Assembly: GCF_028640845.1 (NCBI RefSeq)
Contig: NC_080541.1
Coordinates: 158,232,502 to 158,296,501, forward strand
Length of the DNA: 64,000 nt
Direction: 5' to 3'
DNA from: Ahaetulla prasina
Taxonomy: Eukaryota; Chordata; Lepidosauria; Squamata; Colubridae
Made by a program: the position numbers and the translations under genes. Below the pieces are notes generated by a model. It did not search any database and was not told the origin of the DNA. It saw only the letters and a program-made list of their open reading frames with translations. Below, piece after piece: positions 22,671-35,155 of this stretch; within the stretch, counting starts at the first letter, position 1; each line of letters starts with the position of its first letter.

Positions 22671-22874
22671 CTTATAAATAACTCAAGGCTGTGAACAGAC
22701 CTATTACTCCTTCCTTCTCCTATTTTTTCCACAGTTCTGAGAAGTGGGTTTGCTGAGAAAAAGTGACTGGCTTAAAGTCACCCAACTGATTTTCATGCCT
22801 AAGGTAGGACTAGTCTAGATCTTACAGTCTTCCGATTTCTAGCTTGGTATCTTAACCACTAGACCAAACTGGCT
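22671..22874 (-). mobile_element. tRNA-derived SINE, inverted, diverged
   Basis: Complement of the 10.4-kb SINE in order: tail 'cttataaataactcaaggc', 'aagtgactggcttaaagtca', box B region, and 'cttaaccactagaccaaact' (box A complement) at the end. Confidence 0.75.
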
Positions 22875-24723
22875 TTTTTTCTTCTTCTTCATCAGAGGAC
22901 AGCTAATTTTTGCTAAGATGCTGATGGTGCCTCTGATTTCACACAACTGCTCTTTCACATTGTCGGCACCTTCATTAGATCACAGGGTATCAAATGTGTT
23001 ATGCAGTCCTATACACAATGCTTTTTGACATTGTTGTGACCAAACTAAATTGAGTTGGAATCAAGGTGGTGGATGGCAATGTGATACAAATTTCAATTTC
23101 AGTTTGATTTTTTTTAACAAAACAGAAGAGTTTCATGCCATACTTCTAGGCCAATAGACAACACATGGCTAAGAACTATTTGCTCACAGTAGCATCTGTA
23201 ATGAACCACAATGATATCAAAGTGATGACATAGAAATGATATCGTAACCATACAAATGCTGCAATTGTACGTCTGTGTCTGTGCATGTGTATAAAATGAT
23301 GTTTGATGCAATTATATAAGTTGTGGCATTTGTGTGATGATGTCATCAGACTCATGTCATTATTTGCCTCCTTGCAAACCTCCCGGGACACCCCATTCTA
23401 TACATATTGTATATTCTGCTACGCTAAAATGCTGTATCCCTCTTTTCATCCTGACTCATCTCATTCATGTAATATGATTGTAAATGGTAGAAAACGGCAA
23501 TATGCAATGGCCCAGTATTTAATGAACACATATAAACATATTTATCAGCATGCAGATTTGATTTCTCTTTGTAATAAGATGTGAATGTGGAAAGAATAAT
23601 TAATTCTAGGTTAACTGTAGTTCCATTTGGTTGGGCTTGGTTTTTGTATAAAATACAAGCAGAAATACTAAGCATATTAATTATGCACTGGATGGATTTC
23701 ATCTCATTATTTCATCCAAACCTGCCAACATGCCAGAGCTGCAGCTGTTACTAAATTTATGATAGCATAAGGTTCTTACACAGTGAATGATTTTATCCCC
23801 AGGTAGCACACCACTGAATACATGAGATGAGGAAAATTAAATAATCCCAGAAATTAACTAGAGTTTAATGAACATGCAGTAGGCCAGGATTTAAGATTAA
23901 AAGATGGTCACAATGAAATAAAAAGTATTTCAAATTAATGGAATGTTTCAGTAAAACTTTCCTGTTAATAATAAAAGTGCCACTGTGGCTTAGAAAGCAC
24001 TTTATCTTAACTGTAAAAATATCATATATAAACAGAAATATAAGTTATGCTGTGACATTACATCTTTGCTGATATATGAATACTAAATATGAATGATATT
24101 CTCCTAGTCAACCTTGGCTCTAGCTAGCAACTGAATAAATTGCTTCTTGCATTTCTTAATTCAGAAAGAACACATGCCAAATTTTATGTGTTTGCAGCCT
24201 TCATAATTGATATAACATACCTGAATACATTATGCTTAGATATTGCATGTGCCTTCTGTTTGTGTATTTCTGAATATATATATAGACAGAAAAAGAGCCA
24301 TCTTTTACTAAGAAAGACTACTAAGTCTGTAGTCCTAAACTCATTTATCTGGATCTAAGTTCCATTAAACTCAGTGAGGCTTCGTTCTGAGTAAATATGC
24401 ACAAGATTGTCCTCTGAATGTCAGGCTGACATTCAAATGAAGAAAGGATATATTTCTCAGACAAAGAAAGATTATTTCAGATACTTGGGATACAGCATAC
24501 ACAGTGACCTCATATGTAGGCATGCTGACCTGAATTTGTTTCTCTTTACTATGTAATTAAATGTTGAGAATAAGAAACAATATGTGATATATATCATAAT
24601 CTAAGAACAAAAATATAACATATGGGCATCTTTATATAGAACCAAGAGTTTTTGGATTTGATGCCCTTAGTATAAATGACTCAGACTAATCATAAAATTG
24701 AGTAATTTGATTAGTTAATCTGC
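22875..24723. other. Intron 5 sequence, nothing recognised
   Basis: About 1.85 kb of apparently unique AT-rich sequence. I looked for minus-strand TNNI3K ankyrin exons here and found none. Confidence 0.4.
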
Positions 24724-24731
24724 ATATAACA

Positions 24732-25039
24732 CAGGGGTGAAATCTAGCAGGTTTTGACAGGTTCTGGAGAACCAGTAGTGGAAATTTTGAGTAGTTCGGA
24801 GAACCGGTAGTGGAAATTTTGAGTAGTTCAGAGAACTGGCAAATGCTACCTCTGGCTGGCTCAGAGAGGGGTGGGAATGGAGATTTTGCAATATCCTTCC
24901 CCCAAGAATGGGGAGGGAATGGAGATTTTGCAGTATCCTTCCCCTGCCATGCCCACCAAGCCATGCCAACCAAGCCACACCACGCCCACCAAGCCACCCC
25001 CACAGAACCGGTAGTAAAAATATTTGGATTTTACCACTG
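24732..25039 (+). mobile_element. hAT-type MITE, 308 bp, CAGGGGTGAAATC family
   Basis: Termini 'caggggtgaaatc' and 'ggattttaccactg' are inverted. The flanks are a perfect 8-bp duplication ATATAACA (24724-24731, 25040-25047). The inside has repeated 'gaaccggtagtggaaatttt' blocks and a 'gccaccaagccacaccacgcc' block. No coding capacity. Relatives: 33388-33716, 54804-55099, and by terminus type 56179-56320 and 63537-63978. Confidence 0.92.
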
Positions 25040-25140
25040 ATATAACAACATAAAACTGGAGAAGAAATGAAAAATGTAATTTTTTCATTTCTAATCATTA
25101 TCAAATGATAGAACAGTTTATCACACTGCACATCAATTTA

Positions 25141-25214
25141 GAATAGAATAGAATAGAATAGAATAGAATAGAATAGAATAGAATAGAATAGAATAGAATA
25201 GAATAGAATAGAAT
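25141..25214. repeat. (GAATA)n microsatellite, LINE-seeded
   Basis: About 14 GAATA units at the 3' end of an inverted AATAG-tailed LINE. Confidence 0.97.
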
Positions 25215-26072
25215 TTATTGGCCAAGTGTGATTGGACACACAAGGAATTTGTCTTGGTGCATATGCTCTCAGTGTACATAAAAGAAAAGATACGTTCATC
25301 AAGGTACAACATTTACAACACAATTGATGATCAATATATCAATATAAATCATAAGGATTGCCAGCAACAAGTTATAGTCATACAGTCATAAGTGGAAAGA
25401 GATTGGTGATGGGAACTATGAAACGATTAATAGTAGTGCAGATTCAGTAAATAGTCTGACAGTGTTGAGGGAATTATTTGTTTAGCAGAGTGATGGCCTT
25501 GGGAAAAACTGTTCTTGTGTCTAGTTGTTCTGGTGTGCAGTGCTCTATAGCGTCGTTTTGAGGGTAGGAGTTGAAACAGTTTATGTCCAGGATGCGAGGG
25601 ATCTGCAAATATTTTCACGGCCCTCTTCTTGATTCGTGCAGTATACAGGTCCTCAATGGAAGGCAGGTTGGTAGCAATTATTTTTTCTGCAGTTCTAATT
25701 ATCCTCTGAAGTCTGTGTTTTTCTTGTTGGGTTGCAGAACCGAACCAGACAGTTATAGAGGTGCAAATGACAGACTCAATAATTCCTCTGTAGAATTGGA
25801 TCAGCAGCTCCTTGGGCAGTTTGAGCTTACTGAGTTGGCGCAGAAAGAACATTCTTTGTTGTCCTTTTTTAATGATGTTTTTGATGTTAGCTGTCCATTT
25901 GAGATCTTGCGATATGATAGAACCCAGAAATTTGAAGGTTTCTACTGTTGATACTGTGTTGTCAAGTATTGTGAGAGGTGGAAGTATGGAAGGGTTTTTC
26001 CTAAAGTCTACCACCATTTCTACGGTTTTGAGTGTGTTCAGTTCCAGATTGTTTTGGTTGCACCACAAGGCT
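25215..26072 (-). mobile_element. AATAG-tailed LINE, inverted
   Basis: Best coding copy of this family in the window. The minus-strand frame 26134-25427 is open for 235 codons and encodes the RT C terminus and thumb region (L-A-L-W-C-N-Q-N-N-L, T-V-E-M-V-V-D-F-R, G-Q-Q-R-M-F-F-L-R-Q-L, W-F-G-S-A-T-Q-Q-E). 5' truncation is at about 26072, after the catalytic F-A-D-D, so it is not functional. Confidence 0.85.
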
Positions 26073-26286
26073 AGATTTAGATCTTGATCTATGCAGTTCA
26101 GTTCTATGTAGGTATGAAATAGGTAATACTGCATATCAATAACAATGATTTATAGCAGACTATAAAGTTATCCAATCCCCAAGTTCCTAGAATCATATTT
26201 ACTGCCAATTAGAAAAGAGCACATTTCTATGAGGTATATATGTTAACTTTTTACTACAAAAAAATTGTTTATGACATATTCAGAAA

Positions 26287-26689
26287 TACAGATAGTCCTC
26301 AATGTACAACCACAATTGAGCCCAAATTTTTTGTTGCTACGTGAGAAATTTGTTAAGCGAGTATTGCCCCATTTTACAACTTTTCTTAAATGATTTGTTA
26401 AGTGAATCACTGCAGTTCTTAAAGTAGTCACATGGTTGTTAAGTGTATCTGGTTTCCCCATTGACTTTGCTTGTCAGAAGGTTGCAAAAGAGGATCACAT
26501 GACTCTGGGACACTGCAACCGTCATAAGTGTGAGTCAGTTGTCAAGCATACGAATGTAAATCATGTTTACATTGCAGCTTGGGGATGCTGCAATGGTCAT
26601 AAGTGTGGAAAATGGTCATAAGTCACTTTTTGCAGTGACACTAAATGTCAGTCACTAAATGAACTGTTATAAATTGAGGAGTATCTATA
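26287..26689. mobile_element. MITE-like element, TACAGRTAGTCCT family
   Basis: Starts 'tacagatagtcctcaatg' and ends '..attgaggagtatctata', imperfect inverted termini. Copies lie at 42995-43380 and 46689-47126, and a truncated one at 45076-45259. The inside alternates 'gttaagtga' and 'ggtcataagt' motifs. No coding capacity and no clear target duplication, so the superfamily is left open. Confidence 0.7.
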
Positions 26690-28508
26690 TTAAAAAAGAA
26701 TATACTGGAACATTTACAAGGCAACGATTAAAGAGACACACAATAAGCGATATGTGCAGCATTATAAAGTTTGGATTGGTATAAAAGTTTGGATTGGTTC
26801 ACAGAAAAAAGCATTAAGAGGGTCAAATGAATCCTCCAGGAGAACGTAGATTCAAAGCCCATCTGGATTACTCCAGGAAGGAATTCAGGAGAGTTCAGAA
26901 TTAGATGTAAAATACATTTTCAAATGATAATAACTTTCTAGTTACTACAGCAGCCTTTGATTCACCGTCAGAGGTTATAACTCAGTGTGTAATCATAAGA
27001 GAGAGACCACAGCACTTTCACAACACCACTTGTTTACAGCTGTAAACAAAAATACAATATGTGAAGCTGAGCAATAGATTGTTTTGGCAGAAATGTTTAT
27101 CTTTTCTGACTGATCAGGCTTTAGATCAAGCTGAGAAGGAAGAAAGAGTGTTACAAATCCATTTATATATTACCATCTGTGCTACAAACTGAACTTGTGG
27201 AAACATTTTGCTTATGATTTTAGAAGCCTGCAGCAAGCTCTCATCTATCATCTGTCTGTTATCTATTTCACCTGCACTGTACTTGGATCACAGATAAATT
27301 AACAATTTCCACAGTATATTTTCTGACTGAAAACTGAAGTTTTACTGATAAATGTAACAGAGTAATAGGATAACTGTGTCGGGAATATATGTTCACCATA
27401 GTTTATAGTTTGTTGTGAAGGCAAGTGGTTGTATCAGATGGCAACTTTCTGCAGCCAGGCAGAGCTTCCCGATGCCATTGCTGGCTGGTTTTCGATTTGT
27501 TTTGTGGTTGTGATGTCATCTGCTCGTAACTTCTACCCTCTGTTAGAGACCTTCTAGTTAGAGCAGAGATATTGGCAGATGAGGCAAGAATCCAAAAATG
27601 GTAGTTGGCAAGCTATGCAGGCCTGACAAAGCCAGAGAAACGAGCTATATGTGCAATCAACTGCATCCATGATATACCCATAAACCATAGTGTGCATAAC
27701 ATCTGAATCGGTCCAATGTGTAATTAATGGCCCATCCACACTGTTATTTCCAGTTTCTACTTCTTCAAAAACAGTTTGAAGTTGACCTGCCGCTTGGCAT
27801 TCTGAGAACATAACAGAGTGTTCTCTCTAACAGGCCAATCAGTGTGTGCTAAAAAGTGATATTCAGTCAGGGCTTCATATACTGTACTTCAAACATGCCC
27901 TGATCAAATGGCCAAGGCTCAAACACCCTTGGCCATTTGATCATGGTAAGACTAAGTCAGAGACAGCTTTTCCCCATCCAAGCCTATACAGCCTCCAGAT
28001 ACTCATAGATATTTTACATAATATGTATCTTGATTTTGCAGCAGAAAATTATATAAAAAGATTTATATATTAGACATTTATAGATAGATATTTATAGATA
28101 GCATTTCTGTTTAGAAAACAGCAATTATTTTAGAAATTTATGTTTTAGAAATTTAAAAACATTTCTAAATTCTTTTCTTGACACAAACTCAATAATATTT
28201 AGAAGCACAAAACCATCCCTAAATGAAAGGTAAATGTACTTAATCAATAGGAAATCTACTCAAACGCAAAGGTGTACCGGTACTTTTAGAGCAACATCAA
28301 AATGGCAGATATTATTGGATAATTGAAGCCTTTTAATATGTGATACATGTTTAAAGGGGACAGGGCTTCTAGCACTCAGTCACACCTATCATTTTGACCA
28401 TCACTATGAACCATCACTATGACCATGACCATCACTATGGGCAACTCATTTTACATCTAGTTTTTAATTCTAATTATTATTTCAATATATACATGTAAGT
28501 AGGCATAC
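26690..28508. other. Intron 5 next to exon 5, apparently unique
   Basis: No repeat family recognised. It contains a 17-bp perfect hairpin at 27901-27943, a 298-bp interval (27540-27837) bracketed by CTGTTAGAGA and its complement, and short CCATCACTATG-type tandem motifs at 28395-28440. Confidence 0.45.
27901..27943. repeat. 17-bp perfect stem-loop
   Basis: Arms TGATCAAATGGCCAAGG (27901-27917) and its exact complement (27927-27943), with a 9-base loop. No neighbouring feature explains it. Confidence 0.9.
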
Positions 28509-28619
28509 CTCATGGTGACCAGCTATTGTAGCAATATGAAGAGCAGTAAGTGCTCCATATCCAACTTGTTGAACATCAGCTCCACTGTGCAGTAAAGCCG
28601 TTAAAAGCTCTGCATTGTT
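28509..28619 (-). CDS. TNNI3K: TNNI3K exon 5 (ankyrin repeat)
   Basis: 111 nt, phase 0 at both ends, residues 112-148. The minus strand has an AG acceptor (complement at 28620-28621) after 'aaatttc', and the exon ends CATGAG before gtatgcc. It encodes an ankyrin unit with [14 protein letters not shown] and [11 protein letters not shown]. Compared from memory with human TNNI3K it aligns without gaps and differs at a few conservative positions. TNNI3K is a heart-enriched protein with N-terminal ankyrin repeats and a C-terminal tyrosine-kinase-like domain. Only the ankyrin part is in this window. Downstream exons would lie below position 1. Confidence 0.96.
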
Positions 28620-29068
28620 CTGAAATTTGGAAAAGTAAACAATTATTGATAAAAATACTATGGGAAGTGGTAGAGCACATGTTTTGTTCGCAGAAAGTTC
28701 AAAGAGTCTCAGGTAGATCTGAAAAGGGGACTCTTAAGATAACCTGGAAAATTACAGCTATTGGGTATAATTTGCTGCTTTCCGAACAAGTATATTGATA
28801 CTAGAATTTTCTACACTGGCTGAAGATGACAAGAGCTGGAGTCACAAACATTTCGGAGAACAGATTGGCAAATAAAAATTATGCTGAGCTAGATAGATCA
28901 ATAATGTGTTATTGTCTTAAGGTGCCGTATTTATGTTATTACACTAATGAAAATTGCCCTTGATTAAAGTTTGTCATGGAATGATAACTGAAAAATATAT
29001 CCTCCAGGAAACATGAGAATCAAGCGCTTTTGAAATCAGATACAGTTAATTAATGTAATCCTGTTTAC
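28620..29068 (-). other. TNNI3K: TNNI3K intron 4
   Basis: 449 bp, GT..AG on the minus strand. No repeat recognised. Confidence 0.9.
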
Positions 29069-29166
29069 CTTGTAAGCTGCTAAATGCAGAGCTGTAAATC
29101 CATTTCTTGTCAGCCTAGAGGGACGCAGTCCTTTTAGCATAAGGGTCCGAATATGTGTTTTATGTC
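29069..29166 (-). CDS. TNNI3K: TNNI3K exon 4 (ankyrin repeat)
   Basis: 98 nt, residues 79 (split codon) to 111. Minus-strand acceptor 'ttatttcacag', donor AAG/gtaaac. It encodes [17 protein letters not shown], then [12 protein letters not shown]. Its first two bases complete the glycine codon begun in exon 3, and it ends in phase 0, matching exon 5. The sequence is nearly identical to the human protein as I remember it. Confidence 0.96.
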
Positions 29167-30121
<955 letters not shown>

Positions 30122-30315
30122 TTAGTGTGTTTTCATTTATTGTAAAAATTCTAAAAGAGGAGAAAATAAATTATGATTTCATAAGATATGGGAGACAACA
30201 TTATGGAGGTTTTTTGCACCATAGTTTAGTGCATAGCATTAGGATTTTGGGATAGTTTCCTATTTAAGTACTAAATGGATCCAATCCTAGGTCGTCTTTT
30301 CAAGATCGAACAATC

Positions 30316-30316
<1 letters not shown>

Positions 30317-30354
<38 letters not shown>

Positions 30355-30785
30355 TTCGAATTTTTATACCGCCCTATCTCCCGAAGGACTCAGGGTGGTT
30401 CACAGCCAGATAAAAACATGCAAATAATACAGGTAAAAACAACAATTAAAAAACTTATTAATTAGGCCGAATTAAAAATATCACTAGAATAAAATAATAT
30501 AAAACCCCATTAAAAACTAAATTTAAAAACTAAAACCCTAGGCTAGCCCTGCGCAAATAAATAGATGTGTGTTAAGCTCACGGCGGAAGGTTCGGAGGTC
30601 AGGAAGTTGACGAAGCCCTGGGGGAAGCTCGTTCCAGAGGGTGGGAGCCCCCACAGAGAAAGCTCTTCCTCTGGGTGTCACCAGTCGGCACTGCCTGGCG
30701 GACGCCACCCTAAGGAGTCCCTCTCTGTGAGAGCATACAGGTTGGTGGGAGGCGATCGGTGGCAGTAGGCGGTCCCATAAATCTT
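30317..30785 (-). mobile_element. L2 LINE 3' end, inverted, with (TTTA)n
   Basis: (TTTA)n at 30317-30355, then the complement of the L2 3' stem ('taccgccctatctcccgaag', 'actcagggtgg'). Further on lie complements of the C-terminal coding segment ('gggggaagctcgttccagag'), ending at 'ggcggtcccataa'. 5'-truncated. Confidence 0.85.
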
Positions 30786-31452
30786 AGGAATGTGTGCTGC
30801 TACCTACTATGACACTGTCAAAGTAACATGTGCTAAATTCAGTTTTCTCACTCATAAACCTCATTCTGAAAATTTTAGAAAACCATCACATTCCATTTTC
30901 TCCAATTTTCTCTTCAAATCTTTCAAGCAACAGTATAAAAGTATGATGAATTCTGAGATTTATACATCCTGCCACTCTCTTGTTCTCAGAAAATGGCTTC
31001 TTTTTTTAACAGGAAAACAAAAGCTCAATGTTAGAAGGCTGGTATAGTCAGGAGGAAAGTTGGCCTAATGCCAAACCTCCTGAATCTGGGGAAACATCAA
31101 GAAAGACCATGGCTCGATTTACACATGTTGTAAAGATGGAGCTCCATGCAAGATCCAATCAGATGGACAATAGTAATGGAATATTAGGTGAAAAACTAAC
31201 GACATTTGAAGGGGCAGAGATTGTCTTCCCCTAGGTTTTTTTTTGGCACATAATTTTTGGTATACCCAAAATACCAAATCCATTCTCACTCTCTCTCTCA
31301 CACACACACATTTAAAAAGGAAGATTAAAAATAGAAAAGCTAATATCAGGTAAGAGAGAAAAAAATAAAAAAAATAAAAAAGGAAAAAGTGCAACAAGGT
31401 AAAGAAAAATAGAAAAGAAAGAAAAAGATATCATATTACTTTTTTTTCTATA
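30786..31452. other. Intron 2 sequence, nothing recognised
   Basis: Low-complexity A-rich stretches and a short (CA)n near 31303. No gene or family recognised. Confidence 0.4.
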
Positions 31453-31460
31453 ATCTATCC

Positions 31461-31566
31461 CAGAGTTCCCATCTTCAGCAAATTTAAGCTGTGTGAACGT
31501 CAACTCCCAGAATTGGAGTGGAGTTGAAATCCACAAGCTTAAAGCTGCTGAAATTGAGAAACACTG
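31461..31566. mobile_element. hAT-type MITE, 106 bp, palindromic
   Basis: Begins 'cagagttccc' and ends 'gagaaacactg', with inner inverted blocks ('ttcagcaaatttaagctgtg' against 'cacaagcttaaagctgctga'). The flanks ATCTATCC (31453-31460) and ATCTATTC (31567-31574) match at 7 of 8 bases. Confidence 0.75.
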
Positions 31567-31744
31567 ATCTATTCTCTCTAATTATCAAAACTCTAAATTA
31601 ACGTTCCTTTTTTATTTTTACACAAGACACTAAACATGGATAATATTTTTTCTGTCCGCCCTAGTTTAAAGTAAGTAAGCTCTGTATACTTTTCCTGGCC
31701 AGTCTTCCTTCTGCATTTTGGGAAGAGAAATTTACAAGCATTGC

Positions 31745-32011
31745 TTTTCACTGTCATATGACTATTTGTCATGTTTGTCACTATTGACCTCACCCCATTC
31801 CTAAGGGGACCATAAGGGGCGTGCATAAGCGCACAAAACGTGCCTAACGTTCCTGTCCTATTGTTTTTCTTTTCTTTTCTTCTTCCTATATACATATATG
31901 CTTATACCTCCTTATATTTACCCATATATGTGTTTATATATTATATAATCTTTTTGTATGATACCTACATATATTGTTATGACAAAATAAATAAATAAAT
32001 AAAATAAATAA
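31745..32011 (+). mobile_element. LINE 3' end (unclassified), plus orientation
   Basis: Plus-strand copy of the family at 8936-9190: 'ctattgacctcaccccattc', 'ggggcgtgcataag', 'gttcctgtccta', then 'gacaaaataaataaataaat'. Confidence 0.65.
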
Positions 32012-32570
32012 ATGTCATTTCAGTCAACAAATTAAGATCATACCTTATGAAATGTTTTTGTGCTTTCTGAAGCTGGGTTCCTAGAAACCATAGTTAGACT
32101 ACCTTTGCTTGGCAGACAGTATGCCCAAAAAAAGAAAGGTAGAAGGAGACGGCCACATGAGTATAGCATGACCTCTAACTAGATAGAGTTTAACAAGAAA
32201 AATGACAATACGAGTTTCCACATTCCTCTTAGAGGACAGATGGGAGGATGTGACCCACGTTTTATTCATGTGGATCTTCTTTTTGCTAACTGTTGTTTAG
32301 CATCACAGAAGCAGAGAATGCTACTCTAAGCTACTATGTCCTACCCCTTGCTCAGCAGAGGAATCCATTTTAAAGTAGACCCAGACTTTATCTGAACACA
32401 TTGAATTTGGGGAATCCACTACCTCTCTTAATAATTGGTTTCATGGTCAATGGCTGTTATTGTTAGGAAGGCTTTTTCTTCTAATATTTAATACAACAAT
32501 CTATTCTAGTAAAATCATTATTCTTTGTCCTAGGCTCTGGAAATAGAGGGACCAGGTCTTGACCAACATC
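32012..32570. other. Intron 2 sequence, nothing recognised
   Basis: No gene or repeat family recognised. Confidence 0.4.
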
Positions 32571-32578
32571 CTTTCAGG

Positions 32579-32706
32579 CAGGAGTGTCCAAACTTGGCAA
32601 CTTTAAGACTTGTGGACTTCCAGAATTCCTCAGTCACCAAGCTGGCTGAGGAATTCTGGGAAGTGAAGTCCACAAGTCTTAAAGTTGCCAAGTTTGGACA
32701 TTCCTG
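32579..32706. mobile_element. Foldback hAT-type MITE, 128 bp
   Basis: Nearly the whole element is a palindrome. The left arm starts CAGGAGTGTCCAAACTTGG and runs on through the 'gacttgtggactt' block. The right arm is its complement ending in ATTCCTG. The middle carries 'gaattcctcag..ctgaggaattc'. Flanks CTTTCAGG and CTTCAGGT match only with a one-base shift, so the target duplication is imperfect. Confidence 0.8.
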
Positions 32707-33070
32707 CTTCAGGTATTTGAAGATTCCTGTCATATCCTGCACTCCCTACAGCATTTTTTAAAAGTTAAAACATAGTTTCTAGTTTCTTTATTGGCCTGTT
32801 CTGATCCCAGTTTCTCCAAATCTTTCGTAAAATGTTGTGCCCAGAACAGGACATAGTATTTGAGGTGGAGACCATCCAAAACAGAATAAATGGAAAGTTT
32901 TTTTCCCCAGTGATTTGGAAAATATGATTCTTTATCAAACTTCTTTTGTTGTGGTGTTTTTTTTTTTGGCAGGCTACTCCTTCCAATATGTTTTTTAGAA
33001 GCACTTTTATCAAGCTGACTCAGGACTGGAAAACAGAATCCAGTCTTGGCTTTTCACTAGCTTGATTTCT

Positions 33071-33302
33071 TTATTTATTTGATTTTTATCCTGCCTTTAT
33101 TACTTTATAAGTAACTCAAGGTGGAAAACATACCTAATGCCCCTTCTTCCTCCTATTTCACAACAACAACCCTGTAAGGTAAGTTGGGCAGAGAGAGTGA
33201 CTGGCCTAAAGTCACTCAGCAAGTTTTCCATGCCTAAAGTGGGACCAGAACTCACCAGCTCCTGGTTTCTAGGCTAGCACCTTAACTAGTAGGCTGGCTC
33301 TC
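33071..33302 (-). mobile_element. tRNA-derived SINE, inverted
   Basis: Complement of the family at 10.4 kb, from the tail 'ttatcctgcctttatt' to 'ctaggctagcaccttaacta' (box A side). Confidence 0.78.
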
Positions 33303-33387
33303 TAAATGATAATGTCATAATCAGAGACCAACCAATGCCTTTCTCTGTTGAGATATATTAGCAAGGAATGCCTTCAGTTCCTGGTGT

Positions 33388-33716
33388 CAGGAACCCTGAT
33401 CAATTTTTTTACTACGGGATCTGTGGGTGTGGCTTGGTGGATGAGGCTTGATGGGCGTGGCAGAGGAAGGATACTGCAAAATCTCCATTCCCTCCCCAAT
33501 CCAGGGGAAGAATACTGCAAAATCTCCATTCCCTCCCCAATCCAGAGGAAGGTTAATGCAAAATCCCCATTTACTCCCAATCAGCTGGGATTTGGGAGAC
33601 AGAGACTAGTTGGAGGCAGGGCCAGTCAGAACTTTTACTACCGGTTCTCCGAACTACTCAAAATTTCCGCTACCGGTTCTCCAGAATTGGTCAGAACTTG
33701 CTGAAACCCACCTCTG
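33388..33716 (-). mobile_element. CAGGGGTGAAATC-family hAT MITE, inverted
   Basis: Same internal order as 24732-25039, complemented: 'ttactacgggatctgtggg', 'gtggcttggtgg', 'ctgcaaaatctccattccc', 'ctaccggttctccgaactac', ending 'cccacctctg'. Ends are eroded and I see no clear target duplication. Confidence 0.8.
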
Positions 33717-34900
33717 ATCCTGTCCCATACTTTTCACAGGGAAGAAAAGCAATGAGCAGAGGAAATACTAGATCCTGAGAGATACCTTTGCCCAGTCTGC
33801 AACTTTTCCCAAGGATGGGCTTCCTTACTTTTAACCTTGTGAAATGCTTCTTTTCTTCCTTCTGTATAGCTAACCCATTTTACTGCTCAACTGCCTTAAA
33901 ACCTTAATAAAAATTAATAAAATTTTCAAGAGAAACAGGGAACAAGGAATGCTTTTAAAAAATCATAACATTATTATGTGTCTTGTTTATGAAAACGATG
34001 GTTCTTTTTTTAAAGAAATTGTTATCTAGAAACATCTGTAGTCATTTCATTGTAATTTTCTATTAATCTGAAGCATAATGATTCTATTATATAGGTATAA
34101 TTAAAAGAATTTCATTTTAAGCAATATCTTTAAGAAAGAAATGCTATTTTCTCCATTTTTCCCTCACTTTCTGTACAATAGCACCGCACAACTATGCTGG
34201 CAAGTTCTACAGCCACTGAATATTAGGTATGCATTAAAAAATTCTAAGCTCAATTTATTTTTTAATTTTCTTCTACTGCTATTGAACTGATACATTTTAA
34301 TACAGCCTAAGGATTCCATGGTGCTTCCCAAAGAAGTATACGGATGAAGTGAATAATTAAAAGGAAAGCATTATTAGTAACGCGCTTCTAATATTATGAT
34401 ATTCACCTAGGATATAGAGATACGTGATCTTATTAAAAACTGATCTGCAGCATTAGTACCTATTACAAACAGATTTTAGCAAAACTGCAAGATAGCTAAA
34501 ATGCTACAGAATTGGCAGTTTTATGATTCATTAACTATAGTCATTTACCTCCTATTACGATTGTATGTTAGAGAAACAAAACAGCATTCATTAATGAAAA
34601 TATAGCTTAAAAAACTAGCAACAAACTAAATATATAAACCAAATTTCACAAAGATCTTTAATTAGTAAATGCATAGAAGCAGCACTTTTTATATTTAGAG
34701 CTGCTTTCACTGGACATTCTCTCCCATCCCTATTCTCTGTTGATTTAAGAATAGATTCTTATAGAAAAAGAAACAATAATTAAAACAATGACGAGCATTT
34801 ATTAGAAAGCCAAGTTTCAAAATGCATTTTAAAATTGGATTATAAAAGTGCCATGGGTTTGCAACGTGTCCCAAATGATTTTGTAGTTGACAAATAAGTA
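33717..34900. other. Intron 2 sequence, nothing recognised
   Basis: AT-rich, apparently unique, no coding signal. Confidence 0.4.
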
Positions 34901-35155
34901 GAATAGAATAGAATAGAATAGAATAGAATAGAATAGAATAGAATAGAATAGAATTTTATTGGCCAAGTGTGATTGGATACACAAGGAATTTGTCTTGGTG
35001 CATATGCTCTTTTATGTACATGAAAGATACCTTCATCAAGATACAACACTTACAACATTTAATGATAGTCATAGGGTACAAATTTAACACTTAATGATAC
35101 AACACTTAATGATAGTCATAGGTGACATATAAGCAGTCAGGAAACAATCAATATC
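34901..35155 (-). mobile_element. AATAG-tailed LINE 3' end, inverted, part 1
   Basis: (GAATA)n at about 34901-34953, then the complement of the LINE 3' UTR ('ttggccaagtgtgattgg', 'ggaatttgtcttggtgcata'). It is interrupted at 35155 by a 2-kb insertion and resumes at 37143. It also has a short internal repetition of 'cacttaatgatagtcata'. Confidence 0.8.

Noticed and set aside
1..28508. Further TNNI3K exons (next ankyrin units and kinase domain)
   Set aside because: I looked on the minus strand for the next ankyrin motifs with GT/AG borders and found none. Intron 5 probably extends past the window.
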